DNA of 64,000 nt from an uncultured Algibacter sp. (lineage in GTDB: Bacteria > Bacteroidota > Bacteroidia > Flavobacteriales > Flavobacteriaceae): contig NZ_CANMAU010000005.1 of NCBI RefSeq assembly GCF_947495925.1, forward strand, positions 124,001 through 188,000, read 5' to 3'. Each line of letters begins with the position of its first letter. Within the stretch, counting starts at the first letter, position 1. The notes under the pieces are model-generated. The model ran no database searches. It was not told the DNA's origin and worked only from the letters and a program-made list of their open reading frames with translations. A program made the position numbers and the translations under genes. Positions 1 through 7,116 of this stretch are shown here, in pieces.

Positions 1-283
1 TGGGATTCCTGAAGGTTCCAGGGCAGCTAAAGATTTAACGTATTTAAATTCTGAAACTGTATCTAGTAACTTAGATAAAATTCAAAAACTTAATAAGCTA
101 GCCATTGAACGCGGGCAAAAGTTATCACAAATGGCTATCGCCTGGATTTTAAGACAACCACAAGTAGCTTCTGTATTAGTGGGTGCAAGCTCTTCAAATC
201 AATTAAAGGAGAATATAAAAGCCTTGGATAATTTAAATTTTTCAGAAGAGGAATTAAAGATGATTGAAGCCGTGATTTCTTAA
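1..283 (+). CDS. Aldo/keto reductase, C-terminal part (5' end outside window)
   Basis: The reading frame is open from base 2 to the TAA at 281-283, giving 93 residues. It contains the segment QMAIAWILRQPQVASVLVGA followed by SSSNQLKENIKAL and FSEEELKMIEAV. This is the family-typical C-terminal pattern of NAD(P)H-dependent aldo/keto reductases (AKR, YghZ/Tas-like branch), where the SVLVGAS strand helps bind the cofactor phosphate. The substrate cannot be told from this fragment. The catalytic Asp-Tyr-Lys-His residues lie outside the window. Its stop codon overlaps the stop of the convergent gene inside the palindrome TTAA at 280-283. Confidence 0.88.
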   Translation, partial: GIPEGSRAAKDLTYLNSETVSSNLDKIQKLNKLAIERGQKLSQMAIAWILRQPQVASVLVGASSSNQLKENIKALDNLNFSEEELKMIEAVIS

Positions 284-999
284 CTTTTAATAAATTTTTC
301 GCTAGAAACGTTTCCTAATTCATCTTCAATTGAAATAAAATAAACACCTTGTGAAAGTTTTTCGACATTGATTGAATTCGTGTTATTATTTTCTTGTACC
401 CAAATAACTTTCCCTGTAAAATCTATAATTTTTATTTTATAATCACTTAAATTATGAGTTGTTTTTATATGGAGTATATCTTTTACTGGGTTGGGGTACT
501 TCGAGAATAAAGATTTATCACGACGCGGTATTGAAAGCAATCCATTCCAGTATCGAACTTCATCTCCATTAGGAGAGTAAATCGTCAAATAACATGCGCT
601 TCCACTTAACAAGCATCCGATATCATATCTGTAAGTTGTTGAGGGCTGAAAGAAACCAAAATATAAACTCTCAAAATCTTGGTCGCCCAAATTAGTACAA
701 GATTCTAAAGTGGTGTTTGTAGATAGTATAGTAAAGGTATTGAATTCTTCATCATCCATGCTGAACTGACCTTCTATTAAACCACAAACAGTAGAATCAA
801 AACTTAAAGTTTCTGATGGATGAAAAATTAAGGGTATTCGATTTCCATCATCATCAAGCTCAGGATATCCGTCTGAGCTAGGATAAAAAATATTATCAAT
901 TTTTATGCTTTCTAAAACCCAATTATTATCCATCAAGATTTGAGAAAAACCAAAAGTAGTGAATAAGAAAAAAGATATTAGCAGGTATGGTCTTTGCAT
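280..999 (-). CDS. Secreted protein with T9SS type A sorting domain
   Basis: This 239-residue protein starts with a clear Sec signal peptide (MQRPYLLISFFLFTTFGFSQ, cleavage likely just after the AxS-like end near residue 19). It ends in a type IX secretion C-terminal domain of about 75 residues: YPNPVKDILHI, then KIIDFTGKVIW, then LSQGVYFISIED and the final EKFIKS. Those are the standard motifs of Por_Secre_tail (type A CTD). The middle part (about residues 25-160) has no fold I recognise; META-like lipocalin is possible because it reads NNWVLESIKID near the start, but this is only a guess. The protein is predicted to be exported and anchored or released by the T9SS. Monocistronic, convergent with the upstream reductase. 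Confidence 0.85.
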   Translation of the reverse strand: MQRPYLLISFFLFTTFGFSQILMDNNWVLESIKIDNIFYPSSDGYPELDDDGNRIPLIFHPSETLSFDSTVCGLIEGQFSMDDEEFNTFTILSTNTTLESCTNLGDQDFESLYFGFFQPSTTYRYDIGCLLSGSACYLTIYSPNGDEVRYWNGLLSIPRRDKSLFSKYPNPVKDILHIKTTHNLSDYKIKIIDFTGKVIWVQENNNTNSINVEKLSQGVYFISIEDELGNVSSEKFIKS

Positions 1000-1033
1000 A
1001 TGCTTAAAGATATTACTCTAAAGTAATAAAAAA

Positions 1034-1708
1034 CTACTCTTTTACCACAATAACCGTAGCTTTTACTCCAGTGGCTAGATTCCATCTGTTGTGTGTAACC
1101 ACCATGCCTTTATCGTCAATTACTTTAAATTCAGCCGTATTGGGGCCAGACTCCCCTTGATTTAATGCTAGAAAATCTATTTTATTAAAACCTGGTTTTA
1201 AGTTTAAGGTAAACCCTTTAAAACCTCCTGTTAAAAAAACTCTAGGATATATAATGTCATCATTAACTTTTACCTGAATAATATCACCATCTGTATAACC
1301 ATGGTCTCTATAAACTACATTGACTGTTTTAGATTTACTTTTAAAATCACCAAAATATTGATCAGTAGTGCTACCATTTCGCAACTCCATTTCTTTTTTA
1401 CTTAATCTAATATTGTCAAGAGACTTGTTAATTTTATCAATATAAAGTTCTCCGGGGTTCCCAAATTCCTCTTCAGGAAACATAGATATTTCTTTCTTGT
1501 CAAATTCTAAATCAACTAAAGGTTTCGGGATATTTATACCAAAACTACTATTTGTATTCGTTTTCGGTTTTGGTAACTCTGGTTTAATATCTGGTGTTTC
1601 TTTTGGAGCTTCAGTGGCAGGAACACTAAAAGATTTATTCTTGCTGTCAATTTGGGCTACAGCAGAAACTGAAAATAAAATTAGTAAAACAACTAATATA
1701 GGTCTCAT
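1034..1708 (-). CDS. Secreted protein of unknown function
   Basis: The protein has 224 residues and a signal peptide (MRPILVVLLILFSVSAVAQ) followed by a proline- and lysine-rich low-complexity linker at about residues 30-55. The C-terminal 100 residues look like a compact beta domain (VNVVYRDHGYTDGDIIQVKVNDD ... GFNKIDFLALNQGESGPNTAEF), with a pattern reminiscent of Ig-like or carbohydrate-binding beta sandwiches. I do not recognise a named family. There is no T9SS CTD and no lipobox, so the mature form is probably periplasmic. The gene is separated from the preceding minus-strand gene by 34 bp, and 5' of it lie 299 bp without a recognisable gene before the micro-ORF array. Confidence 0.7.
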   Translation of the reverse strand: MRPILVVLLILFSVSAVAQIDSKNKSFSVPATEAPKETPDIKPELPKPKTNTNSSFGINIPKPLVDLEFDKKEISMFPEEEFGNPGELYIDKINKSLDNIRLSKKEMELRNGSTTDQYFGDFKSKSKTVNVVYRDHGYTDGDIIQVKVNDDIIYPRVFLTGGFKGFTLNLKPGFNKIDFLALNQGESGPNTAEFKVIDDKGMVVTHNRWNLATGVKATVIVVKE

Positions 1709-1811
1709 GAGTCTTATATACTTAATTTAACCAAGTGCTAAATATACCACAAAGATATTTCTTTCTTCGAAATACATGCATTTGGTGTAGATATTTTAGT
1801 ATGGGTTTAAC

Positions 1812-1835
1812 AATAACTATTCCTTAATAGTTATT
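1812..1835. other. 9-bp inverted repeat (hairpin) in intergenic DNA
   Basis: AATAACTAT at 1812-1820 and ATAGTTATT at 1827-1835 are perfect reverse complements around a 6-nt loop, and a T-rich run follows at about 1842-1850. It could be a terminator on the plus strand, but no plus-strand gene lies just upstream. A small untranslated transcript or a palindromic protein site is also possible. It sits between the secreted protein (minus) and the micro-ORF array (plus). Confidence 0.3.
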
Positions 1836-2007
1836 ATCCATCTTTTTTTTAATCATCCCCTAGTTTTTTAATATGCGAAATGTTAAAATATGTTAAATCA
1901 TTACTTTGTTATGCATAGTACTGTAACAAAATAATAATTGGCTCGTCTATCTAATATAACAATCAAAAAACAACAGTTATTTACTAATCAATTAAAACTT
2001 TAAAATT

Positions 2008-2094
2008 ATGAGAACTTTAAACAACAATCAATTATCAAACACATTAAAAGGAACTAAGACCAACCAATGGAATACTAAAAGACGCTACAGATAA
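2008..2094 (+). CDS. Cationic 28-residue micropeptide, copy 1
   Basis: ATG at 2008, TAA at 2092-2094. The peptide begins MRTLNNNQLSNT, continues LKGTKTNQ and ends WNTKRRYR. It contains seven basic residues and no acidic ones, a single Trp and a C-terminal Tyr, and lacks any signal peptide or hydrophobic segment. The ORF is too short for standard gene callers. Evidence that it is real: three tandem copies encode the same peptide with only synonymous differences (here AAC versus AAT at codon 11 in copy 2). The ATG is preceded by an A-rich leader, as is usual for Bacteroidota translation. I do not recognise the family. Possibilities are a nucleic-acid- or ribosome-binding microprotein, a processed peptide precursor, or a secreted basic peptide exported by an unknown route. 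Confidence 0.6.
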   Translation: MRTLNNNQLSNTLKGTKTNQWNTKRRYR

Positions 2095-2144
2095 CTAGCA
2101 TTTAAAAATCAAATACAAATAATCATCAATCAAAATCAAACATC

Positions 2145-2231
2145 ATGAGAACTTTAAACAACAATCAATTATCAAATACATTAAAAGGAACTAAGACCAA
2201 CCAATGGAATACTAAAAGACGCTACAGATAA
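2145..2231 (+). CDS. Cationic 28-residue micropeptide, copy 2
   Basis: ATG at 2145, TAA at 2229-2231. It encodes the same peptide as the copies before and after it. The one base change relative to copy 1 is AAC to AAT (Asn, codon 11). The upstream spacer (about 2095-2144) ends in an ATCAATCAAAATC-type A-rich stretch that recurs before copy 3, and in similar form before the fourth micro-ORF, and probably acts as the translation-initiation region. Confidence 0.6.
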   Translation: MRTLNNNQLSNTLKGTKTNQWNTKRRYR

Positions 2232-2281
2232 CTAGCACTTAAAAACCAAGTACAAATAATCATCAATCAAAATCAAACATC

Positions 2282-2368
2282 ATGAGAACTTTAAACAACA
2301 ATCAATTATCAAACACATTAAAAGGAACTAAGACTAACCAATGGAACACAAAAAGACGTTACAGATAG
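2282..2368 (+). CDS. Cationic 28-residue micropeptide, copy 3
   Basis: ATG at 2282, TAG at 2366-2368. It encodes the same peptide as copies 1 and 2, with four synonymous third-base changes relative to copy 1 (ACC to ACT, AAT to AAC, ACT to ACA, CGC to CGT) plus a different stop codon. Its last five codons form the left arm and loop of a strong hairpin (2351-2380), so the RNA here carries both coding and structural information. The CGC to CGT change, which is silent for the peptide, is what completes the perfect stem. Confidence 0.6.
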   Translation: MRTLNNNQLSNTLKGTKTNQWNTKRRYR

Positions 2369-2380
2369 GTAACGTCTTTT
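2351..2380 (+). terminator. Hairpin with T-tail overlapping the end of micro-ORF copy 3
   Basis: AAAAGACGTTAC (2351-2362) and GTAACGTCTTTT (2369-2380) are perfect 12-bp complements around the 6-nt loop AGATAG, which holds the stop codon. The right arm ends in TTTT. This fits a Rho-independent terminator or a partial attenuator separating the array from the fourth micro-ORF and exbD. Copies 1 and 2 lack the complementary right arm, so only the last unit has it. Confidence 0.6.
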
Positions 2381-2443
2381 AAAGCAAAAAACTTTCATCA
2401 ATCATATACTGAGTCCGTTTCGGTATCAATAAAATCAATCAAA

Positions 2444-2578
2444 ATGAAAACCATCATTAAAATATCAAGACATCTAAATCTCGTGACTCATGAGAATTTA
2501 TTAACACCTAAACGCATAATAGATTTTCGTTTTTCAAATTCAGGTCTTTGGAAAGGCACCAAGCGTTACGCACATTAA
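2444..2578 (+). CDS. Small basic peptide (44 residues) related at its C-terminus to the 28-residue micropeptides
   Basis: ATG at 2444, TAA at 2576-2578. The peptide begins MKTIIKISRHLNL and ends GLWKGTKRYAH. The end shares a W-x(1,2)-T-K-R-(R)-Y pattern with the WNTKRRYR end of the three array peptides, and its LWKGTK resembles their LKGTKTNQW. The leader also contains the ATCAATCAAAAT word seen before array copies 2 and 3. The N-terminal half is unrelated. It is predicted to be basic and not membrane spanning. The coding claim rests on this C-terminal similarity and position; no codon-level test was possible. It lies 68 bp upstream of the exbD start and may be co-transcribed with it. Confidence 0.45.
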   Translation: MKTIIKISRHLNLVTHENLLTPKRIIDFRFSNSGLWKGTKRYAH

Positions 2579-2646
2579 TAAGATATTCATAAAGTTATGG
2601 TATTGTTTTTGTGTTTGAAACCACATTAACATTAAACTATAATTTT

Positions 2647-3204
2647 ATGAGACATTCAAAATTAATCCCAGAAGTCAATGCCGGCTCTATGGCCGACATT
2701 GCATTTTTATTACTTATTTTCTTTTTAGTTACCGCTACTATTTCTTCTGATGAAGGCCTAAATAGGTTGTTACCTAGACCATGCCCTACTGGAACAGATT
2801 GCAGTACTGACGTAAACGAACGTAACATTTTAAGAGTCGTTATAAATGGTAACGACGAAATCATGATAGAAAATGAAATTGTTTCTATTGAAGATCTTAA
2901 GGAAAGAACTAAAACATTTCTTGACAATAATGGAGATGGGAGTTGTGGCTATTGCAATGGAGACAAAAACAATATTTCTTCTGATAACCCAAAGGAGGCT
3001 ATTGTATCATTACAAAACAGCAAACAAACAACATATAAAACCTTTATTGCTGTTCAAAATGAACTGACTAAAGCGTATTATGAATTACGGCAAGCTTATA
3101 GCTTGAATAAAATTGGAAAAGTGGTTGATAAATTAACCGAAACGGAAATGAAACAAGTAAAAAATGCTTATCCGTTTATTCTATCAGAAGCTGAAACGAA
3201 ATAA
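2647..3204 (+). CDS. exbD: ExbD/TolR-family biopolymer transport protein (orphan)
   Basis: This 185-residue inner-membrane protein starts EVNAGSMADIAFLLLIFFLV. It has one TM helix (about residues 15-33) carrying the conserved proton-pathway Asp (D17) of ExbD/TolR, and a periplasmic domain follows. The ATG at 2647 was chosen over the in-frame ATG at 2611 because the family begins directly before the EVNAGSMADIAF block. The periplasmic part contains two Cys pairs (C46/C52 and C100/C103, the latter in DGSCGYCNGD) that may form disulfides. ExbD normally works with ExbB and TonB to energise outer-membrane transporters, but neither is nearby here. The only plus-strand neighbours are the micropeptide ORFs upstream. 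Confidence 0.9.
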   Translation: MRHSKLIPEVNAGSMADIAFLLLIFFLVTATISSDEGLNRLLPRPCPTGTDCSTDVNERNILRVVINGNDEIMIENEIVSIEDLKERTKTFLDNNGDGSCGYCNGDKNNISSDNPKEAIVSLQNSKQTTYKTFIAVQNELTKAYYELRQAYSLNKIGKVVDKLTETEMKQVKNAYPFILSEAETK

Positions 3205-3242
3205 AAATATTTTTGAGCTATTCAGACGGCAATTTGGATAGC

Positions 3243-3665
3243 TCAATTATTGTCTTTTTTGAGGGTGCCATATTCAATACAAACCCGCCTTCTACCCCAT
3301 TGCGTTGCAGCATCAATATCAATACCCATATAAATATCAATACGTTTTGTCCATTTAGAATGCATTTTATCTTTAACTAAATAAATCCCTTCAAAACCTT
3401 CAATTTTAACTGGTGTATTATGTTTTAATCCCATCCTCAATAAATCTCTGGAAACTGCTATATACTTTAAACCTGGTTTCAAACTATCTCCAAAAGCAGT
3501 AATTTCAGGATTAGAATTGGTTTGATTAACTAATGAATTATAAGCCGTGGCTGTAACGTTCAAAGAATCCCAAATAAACTGGTCTTCATATTTTTTTTCC
3601 AAGTTACAGCTGAAACACTGAAACAGAAAAACACATATAAATATTTTTGGAACAAATACTTTCAT
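3243..3665 (-). CDS. 3D-domain lipoprotein (putative cell-wall lytic enzyme)
   Basis: The protein has 140 residues. The N-terminus MKVFVPKIFICVFLFQCFSC is a lipoprotein signal peptide with the lipobox Cys near residue 20. The rest matches the 3D (three-aspartate) beta-barrel fold of YuiC/MltA-type proteins: NVTATAYNS, then AFGDSLKPG, then YLVKDKM, RIDIYMG and AATQWGRRRVCI, which carry the family's Asp residues and GxR ending. It is likely anchored in the outer membrane, facing peptidoglycan. Lytic transglycosylase activity is known for MltA but not shown for every 3D protein. It lies 27 bp downstream of the E1 gene on the same strand. Confidence 0.82.
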   Translation of the reverse strand: MKVFVPKIFICVFLFQCFSCNLEKKYEDQFIWDSLNVTATAYNSLVNQTNSNPEITAFGDSLKPGLKYIAVSRDLLRMGLKHNTPVKIEGFEGIYLVKDKMHSKWTKRIDIYMGIDIDAATQWGRRRVCIEYGTLKKDNN

Positions 3666-3692
3666 TAAATCTTAAAACATAATTATTAAAAC

Positions 3693-5669
3693 CTAGTAGG
3701 ATAAAAGAGATTTTAAGGCTATTTCAAATCTTTGAATTGGCAAATACTGTTCTTCCAATTGTTTTGCAAAAGGTATGGGTGTTTCCATACTAGCAACTCG
3801 TTTTATTGGCGCATCTAAATACTCAAAACAATGCTCTGCCACAAGTGCTGATATATCGCTAGAAATACTTCCAAAAAGAGAGTCTTCTTGCAAAATAATT
3901 AGTTTTCCTGTTTTTTTAACCGAATCATATACGGTCTGAATGTCCAAAGGCTGAAGTGTTCTTAAATCAATAAGTTCCGCTGATATATGTGGGTTCTCAT
4001 TTAAAGTCTCAAGAGCCCAATGCACTCCTGCTCCAAAACTCACAATAGTAATGGACTCACCATATTTAACAATAGAAGCCTTTCCTAGTGGTAATGTATA
4101 GTAATCTAAAGGGACATTCTGACGAATACTTCTGTATAGTCCTTTATGTTCAAAAAATAATACCGGATTAGGGTCATGTATTGAAGTAGCCAACAAACCT
4201 TTAGCATCATAAGGAAACGCCGGATAAACAACTTTCAATCCTGGAGTTTTTGTAAACCAAGCTTCGTTTGTTTGAGAATGAAACGGGCCTGCTGCCACTC
4301 CGCCCCCACATGGCATTCTTATAACCACATCTGCATTTTGTCCCCATCTGTAGTGTGATTTAGCCAAATAATTTACGACTGGATTAAATCCAGAGGATAC
4401 AAAATCGGCAAATTGCATCTCAACAATACTTTTTATACCAGCTATCGATAGCCCCATGGCGGTCTCAATAATTGCAGATTCACAAATAGGAGTGTTTCTT
4501 ATACGTTCCTTTCCAAACAACTCTACAAAGCCTTCAGTTATTTTAAAAACTCCTCCGTATTCTGCAACATCTTGCCCCATAATAACAAGGTCTTTATGAA
4601 TCTCCATACTTTGTTTCAACCCATCAGATATGGCATCCACTAAACGAATTTCTTGAGTAATTTCAAGGTGATTAACTTGCTGACATGAGTAACTTTGAAA
4701 CACATCACCTAACTCTATAGTTTTATCTGGTATTATACTTTTTTCATTAAAAGCAGCGTCTAAATGTGTATTTATTTCACTAGAAATATCATCAGTAATT
4801 TTTTGGATTTTAGTTTTAGTCAGAACTTCAGTCTTTAGCAAAAAAGTTTCGTAATTTGATATAGGGTCCTTTTCACGCCAAGCGTCTAGTAGCTCTTTCG
4901 GAACATACTTCGTGCCACTTGCTTCCTCATGCCCTCGCATTCTAAAAGTTTTGAATTCTAATAATACTGGTCTAGGGTTTTGACGTATGCTTTGAGCTAT
5001 TTCATCTACCTTGCAATAAACTTCAATAATATTATTTCCATCAATAATGTGAGATTCCATACCATAGCCCAGACCTCTATCGGCAATATCTTTACAATTA
5101 TATTGTTCATTTGTAGGGGTCGAAAGCCCGTAACCATTATTTTCAATGCAAAAGAGTACCGGCAGTTGCCAAACCGAAGCTACATTTAGAGCTTCATGAA
5201 AATCACCTTCACTTGTTCCGCCTTCCCCAGAAAAAACTGTAGTAACTTGGTTAGTTTGCTTTAATTTCGATGCTAAAGCAATACCATCAGCAACGCCCAG
5301 TTGAGGCCCTAAATGAGAAATCATTCCTACAATTCTATGCTCTTTTGAACCAAAATGAAACGATCGATCACGCCCATTGGTAAAACCTGATGCTTTACCT
5401 TGCCATTGTCCAAATAATCTTTTCAAAGGGATTCCCCTTGTTGTAAAAACACCTAAATTCCTATGCATAGGTAAGATATACTCATCTTTGTTCAAGGCCA
5501 TAGTAATCCCAACGGAAATCGCTTCTTGACCAATACCAGAAAACCATTTACTTATTTTCCCTTGTCTCAATAAAATAAGCATCTTCTCCTCTACCATTCT
5601 TGGTTTGATCATGTTTTTATACAAATCAATAAGGATATTATTCTCAAGGTTATTAATTAAATAGTTCAT
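3693..5669 (-). CDS. Branched-chain 2-oxo-acid dehydrogenase E1, fused alpha and beta subunits
   Basis: 658 residues. The N-terminal half (about 1-330) is the E1-alpha, thiamine-diphosphate-binding part. It has the Mg/ThDP motif GEGGTSEGDFHEA from residue 148 to NN at 177-178, and the HRNLGVFTTRG segment of the family. The C-terminal half (about 345-658) is the E1-beta transketolase-like part, with PICESAIIETAMGLSIAG and FVSSGFNPVVNYLAK. In most bacteria these are two proteins; the fusion is common in Bacteroidota. The expected reaction is oxidative decarboxylation of branched-chain 2-oxo acids with transfer to E2 lipoate, which feeds branched fatty acid primer synthesis. E2 and E3 are not in the window. 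Confidence 0.92.
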   Translation of the reverse strand: MNYLINNLENNILIDLYKNMIKPRMVEEKMLILLRQGKISKWFSGIGQEAISVGITMALNKDEYILPMHRNLGVFTTRGIPLKRLFGQWQGKASGFTNGRDRSFHFGSKEHRIVGMISHLGPQLGVADGIALASKLKQTNQVTTVFSGEGGTSEGDFHEALNVASVWQLPVLFCIENNGYGLSTPTNEQYNCKDIADRGLGYGMESHIIDGNNIIEVYCKVDEIAQSIRQNPRPVLLEFKTFRMRGHEEASGTKYVPKELLDAWREKDPISNYETFLLKTEVLTKTKIQKITDDISSEINTHLDAAFNEKSIIPDKTIELGDVFQSYSCQQVNHLEITQEIRLVDAISDGLKQSMEIHKDLVIMGQDVAEYGGVFKITEGFVELFGKERIRNTPICESAIIETAMGLSIAGIKSIVEMQFADFVSSGFNPVVNYLAKSHYRWGQNADVVIRMPCGGGVAAGPFHSQTNEAWFTKTPGLKVVYPAFPYDAKGLLATSIHDPNPVLFFEHKGLYRSIRQNVPLDYYTLPLGKASIVKYGESITIVSFGAGVHWALETLNENPHISAELIDLRTLQPLDIQTVYDSVKKTGKLIILQEDSLFGSISSDISALVAEHCFEYLDAPIKRVASMETPIPFAKQLEEQYLPIQRFEIALKSLLSY

Positions 5670-5792
5670 TAAATTCAGCGAAGTTTAATTTTAAAAAATT
5701 AAATAATTTGTCCAATCAAATATACCATAATTAAGGAATATGCTAGGCAACTATTAAGCCTTTGATAGCTCAATAAAATTTAATGCTTTTTG

Positions 5793-5800
5793 TACATTTG
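5793..5800 (+). promoter_or_regulatory. Candidate Bacteroidota -7 promoter element (TACATTTG)
   Basis: This is an exact match to TAnnTTTG, 28 bp before the ATG of the 2OG oxygenase, at the head of a five-gene co-directional run. No TTG box is seen at the usual 17-23 bp upstream distance, so the call rests on the -7 word alone. Confidence 0.4.
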
Positions 5801-5827
5801 TAATACTCAATATTAAAGTAAAACCCA

Positions 5828-6778
5828 ATGAATAGAATTCCAAGTGTTAATTTAAATGATTTCACATCTGATGATATCGTAAAAAAACAAAAGTTTGTTG
5901 CTGCCATTGGGAAGGCCTATGAAGAAATTGGGTTTGTGGCTCTTAAAGGTCATTTTTTGGATAGTAGGTTGGTTAATGATTTATATAAAGAAATCAAAAA
6001 CTTTTTTGATTTGCCTTTGGAGATTAAACAAAAATATGAGATAGAAGGTATTGGTGGACAACGAGGCTATGTATCTTTTGGTAAGGAAAGTGCTAAAGGA
6101 AAAAAAGAAGGTGATTTAAAAGAGTTTTGGCACTTTGGACAGTATGTTGAAAACGACGATATTCTAAAAAAGGAATATCATGAAAATGTTATGGTTAAAG
6201 AGCTTCCTAATTTTAATAAAACAGGAGAGCAAGCCTATAAAATGCTAGAGAAAACGGCAAAATATGTACTTCGTGCCTTGGCTTTACATTTAGAGCTAGA
6301 TGAAACGTATTTTGATGAATACATAAAAAATGGAAATTCTATTTTGCGTCCTATCCATTATCCGCCGATTACAGAAGAACCTAAAGAAGCTGTAAGAGCT
6401 GCTGCCCATGGTGATATTAATTTAATTACCTTGTTAATGGGAGCGCAAGGCAAAGGATTACAAGTTCAAAACCATATTGGCCAATGGATTGATGCCATAG
6501 CAGAACCAGATGAGTTGATGATTAATGTGGGCGATATGTTATCCAGACACACTAACAATAAATTAAAGTCTACCATACATCGCGTCGTTAATCCTCCAAA
6601 AGAATTCTGGGGGAAATCACGTTATTCCATTCCTTTTTTTATGCATCCCATTAGCGCTATGAAACTTGATGTTTTAACAAGTTGTGTTGATGAAGAACAC
6701 CCTAAACAATTTAATAATATTACAGCAGGTGAATTTTTAAATGAACGTTTAATTGAATTAGGTTTGATAAAAAAATAG
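5828..6778 (+). CDS. 2-oxoglutarate/Fe(II)-dependent oxygenase (isopenicillin-N-synthase-like)
   Basis: The 316-residue soluble protein has the DIOX_N domain (about 1-130) followed by the double-stranded beta-helix 2OG-FeII domain. The iron ligands are visible: H194 and D196 in AAAHGDINLIT, and H251 in STIHRVVNPP. The RxS 2-oxoglutarate-binding pair is R265 and S267 in SRYSIPFFMHP. The family includes plant hormone and antibiotic oxygenases and bacterial enzymes of unknown substrate. The natural substrate cannot be inferred. The stop is followed directly by the next ATG (1-bp gap), so it is translationally close to the SUI1-like gene. Confidence 0.9.
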   Translation: MNRIPSVNLNDFTSDDIVKKQKFVAAIGKAYEEIGFVALKGHFLDSRLVNDLYKEIKNFFDLPLEIKQKYEIEGIGGQRGYVSFGKESAKGKKEGDLKEFWHFGQYVENDDILKKEYHENVMVKELPNFNKTGEQAYKMLEKTAKYVLRALALHLELDETYFDEYIKNGNSILRPIHYPPITEEPKEAVRAAAHGDINLITLLMGAQGKGLQVQNHIGQWIDAIAEPDELMINVGDMLSRHTNNKLKSTIHRVVNPPKEFWGKSRYSIPFFMHPISAMKLDVLTSCVDEEHPKQFNNITAGEFLNERLIELGLIKK

Positions 6779-6779
6779 A

Positions 6780-7109
6780 ATGGATTTACAAGATCAACTC
6801 AAGAATTTATTTCCAGAGCATAAACCAGAAGTTTCGGATACTAATGATATGGAAAACTCAGGAATTTGGATGCAGGAAGACCCCATAATTTGCAAATACG
6901 AAAAGCGAAAAGGCAAACCAATCACTATTTTGGAAGGATACAATGGAGCTAATGAAGATTTTAAAGCTCTGGCTAAAGCGATTAAAACAAAACTAAGTGT
7001 TGGTGGTAGTTTTAAAGATGACAAAATCATTATACAAGGTGATTACAGAGATAAAATCATGCAAATGCTAAAAGATAAAGGGTTTAATGTAAAGCGCGTA
7101 GGCGGATAA
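6780..7109 (+). CDS. SUI1/eIF1-family translation factor (YciH-like)
   Basis: The 109-residue protein has a C-terminal SUI1 domain, roughly residues 35-109: KRKGKPITILEGYNG, LAKAIKTKLSVGGSF, then IIIQGDYRDKI and the end of the domain. This matches the bacterial YciH class of eIF1 homologues, which bind the small ribosomal subunit and influence start-site fidelity in vitro. The N-terminal 35 residues are variable. It sits between the oxygenase (1-bp gap) and the DUF1835 gene (7-bp gap), which suggests one mRNA. Confidence 0.9.
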   Translation: MDLQDQLKNLFPEHKPEVSDTNDMENSGIWMQEDPIICKYEKRKGKPITILEGYNGANEDFKALAKAIKTKLSVGGSFKDDKIIIQGDYRDKIMQMLKDKGFNVKRVGG

Positions 7110-7116
7110 AATAGAT

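Larger units (their letters stand above)
2008..2368 (+). repeat. Tandem array of 137-bp repeats, 2.6 copies, each holding one micro-ORF
   Basis: Units start at 2008, 2145 and 2282, exactly 137 bp apart. Each consists of an 87-bp micro-ORF (28 codons plus stop) and a 50-bp A-rich spacer. The third unit ends at its stop codon, and the spacer after it is unrelated. Spacers 1 and 2 differ at three positions over 50 bp. The ORF parts of units 1 and 2 differ at one position and unit 3 differs from unit 1 at five including the stop, yet the encoded peptides are identical. This is a tandem gene duplication rather than a CRISPR array, since unit length is too long and there are no unique spacers. Confidence 0.95.

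Noticed and set aside
1497-1730. 77-residue ORF on the plus strand
   Set aside because: Antisense shadow of the secreted protein gene at 1034-1708; no motifs.
2008-2368. Reading the 137-bp repeats as a CRISPR array
   Set aside because: Units are far longer than CRISPR repeats, spacers are not unique, no cas genes are present and each unit encodes the same peptide.
2611-2646. Earlier in-frame start of exbD
   Set aside because: The residues before the ATG at 2647 do not belong to the ExbD N-terminus, which begins shortly before the EVNAGSMADIAF block.
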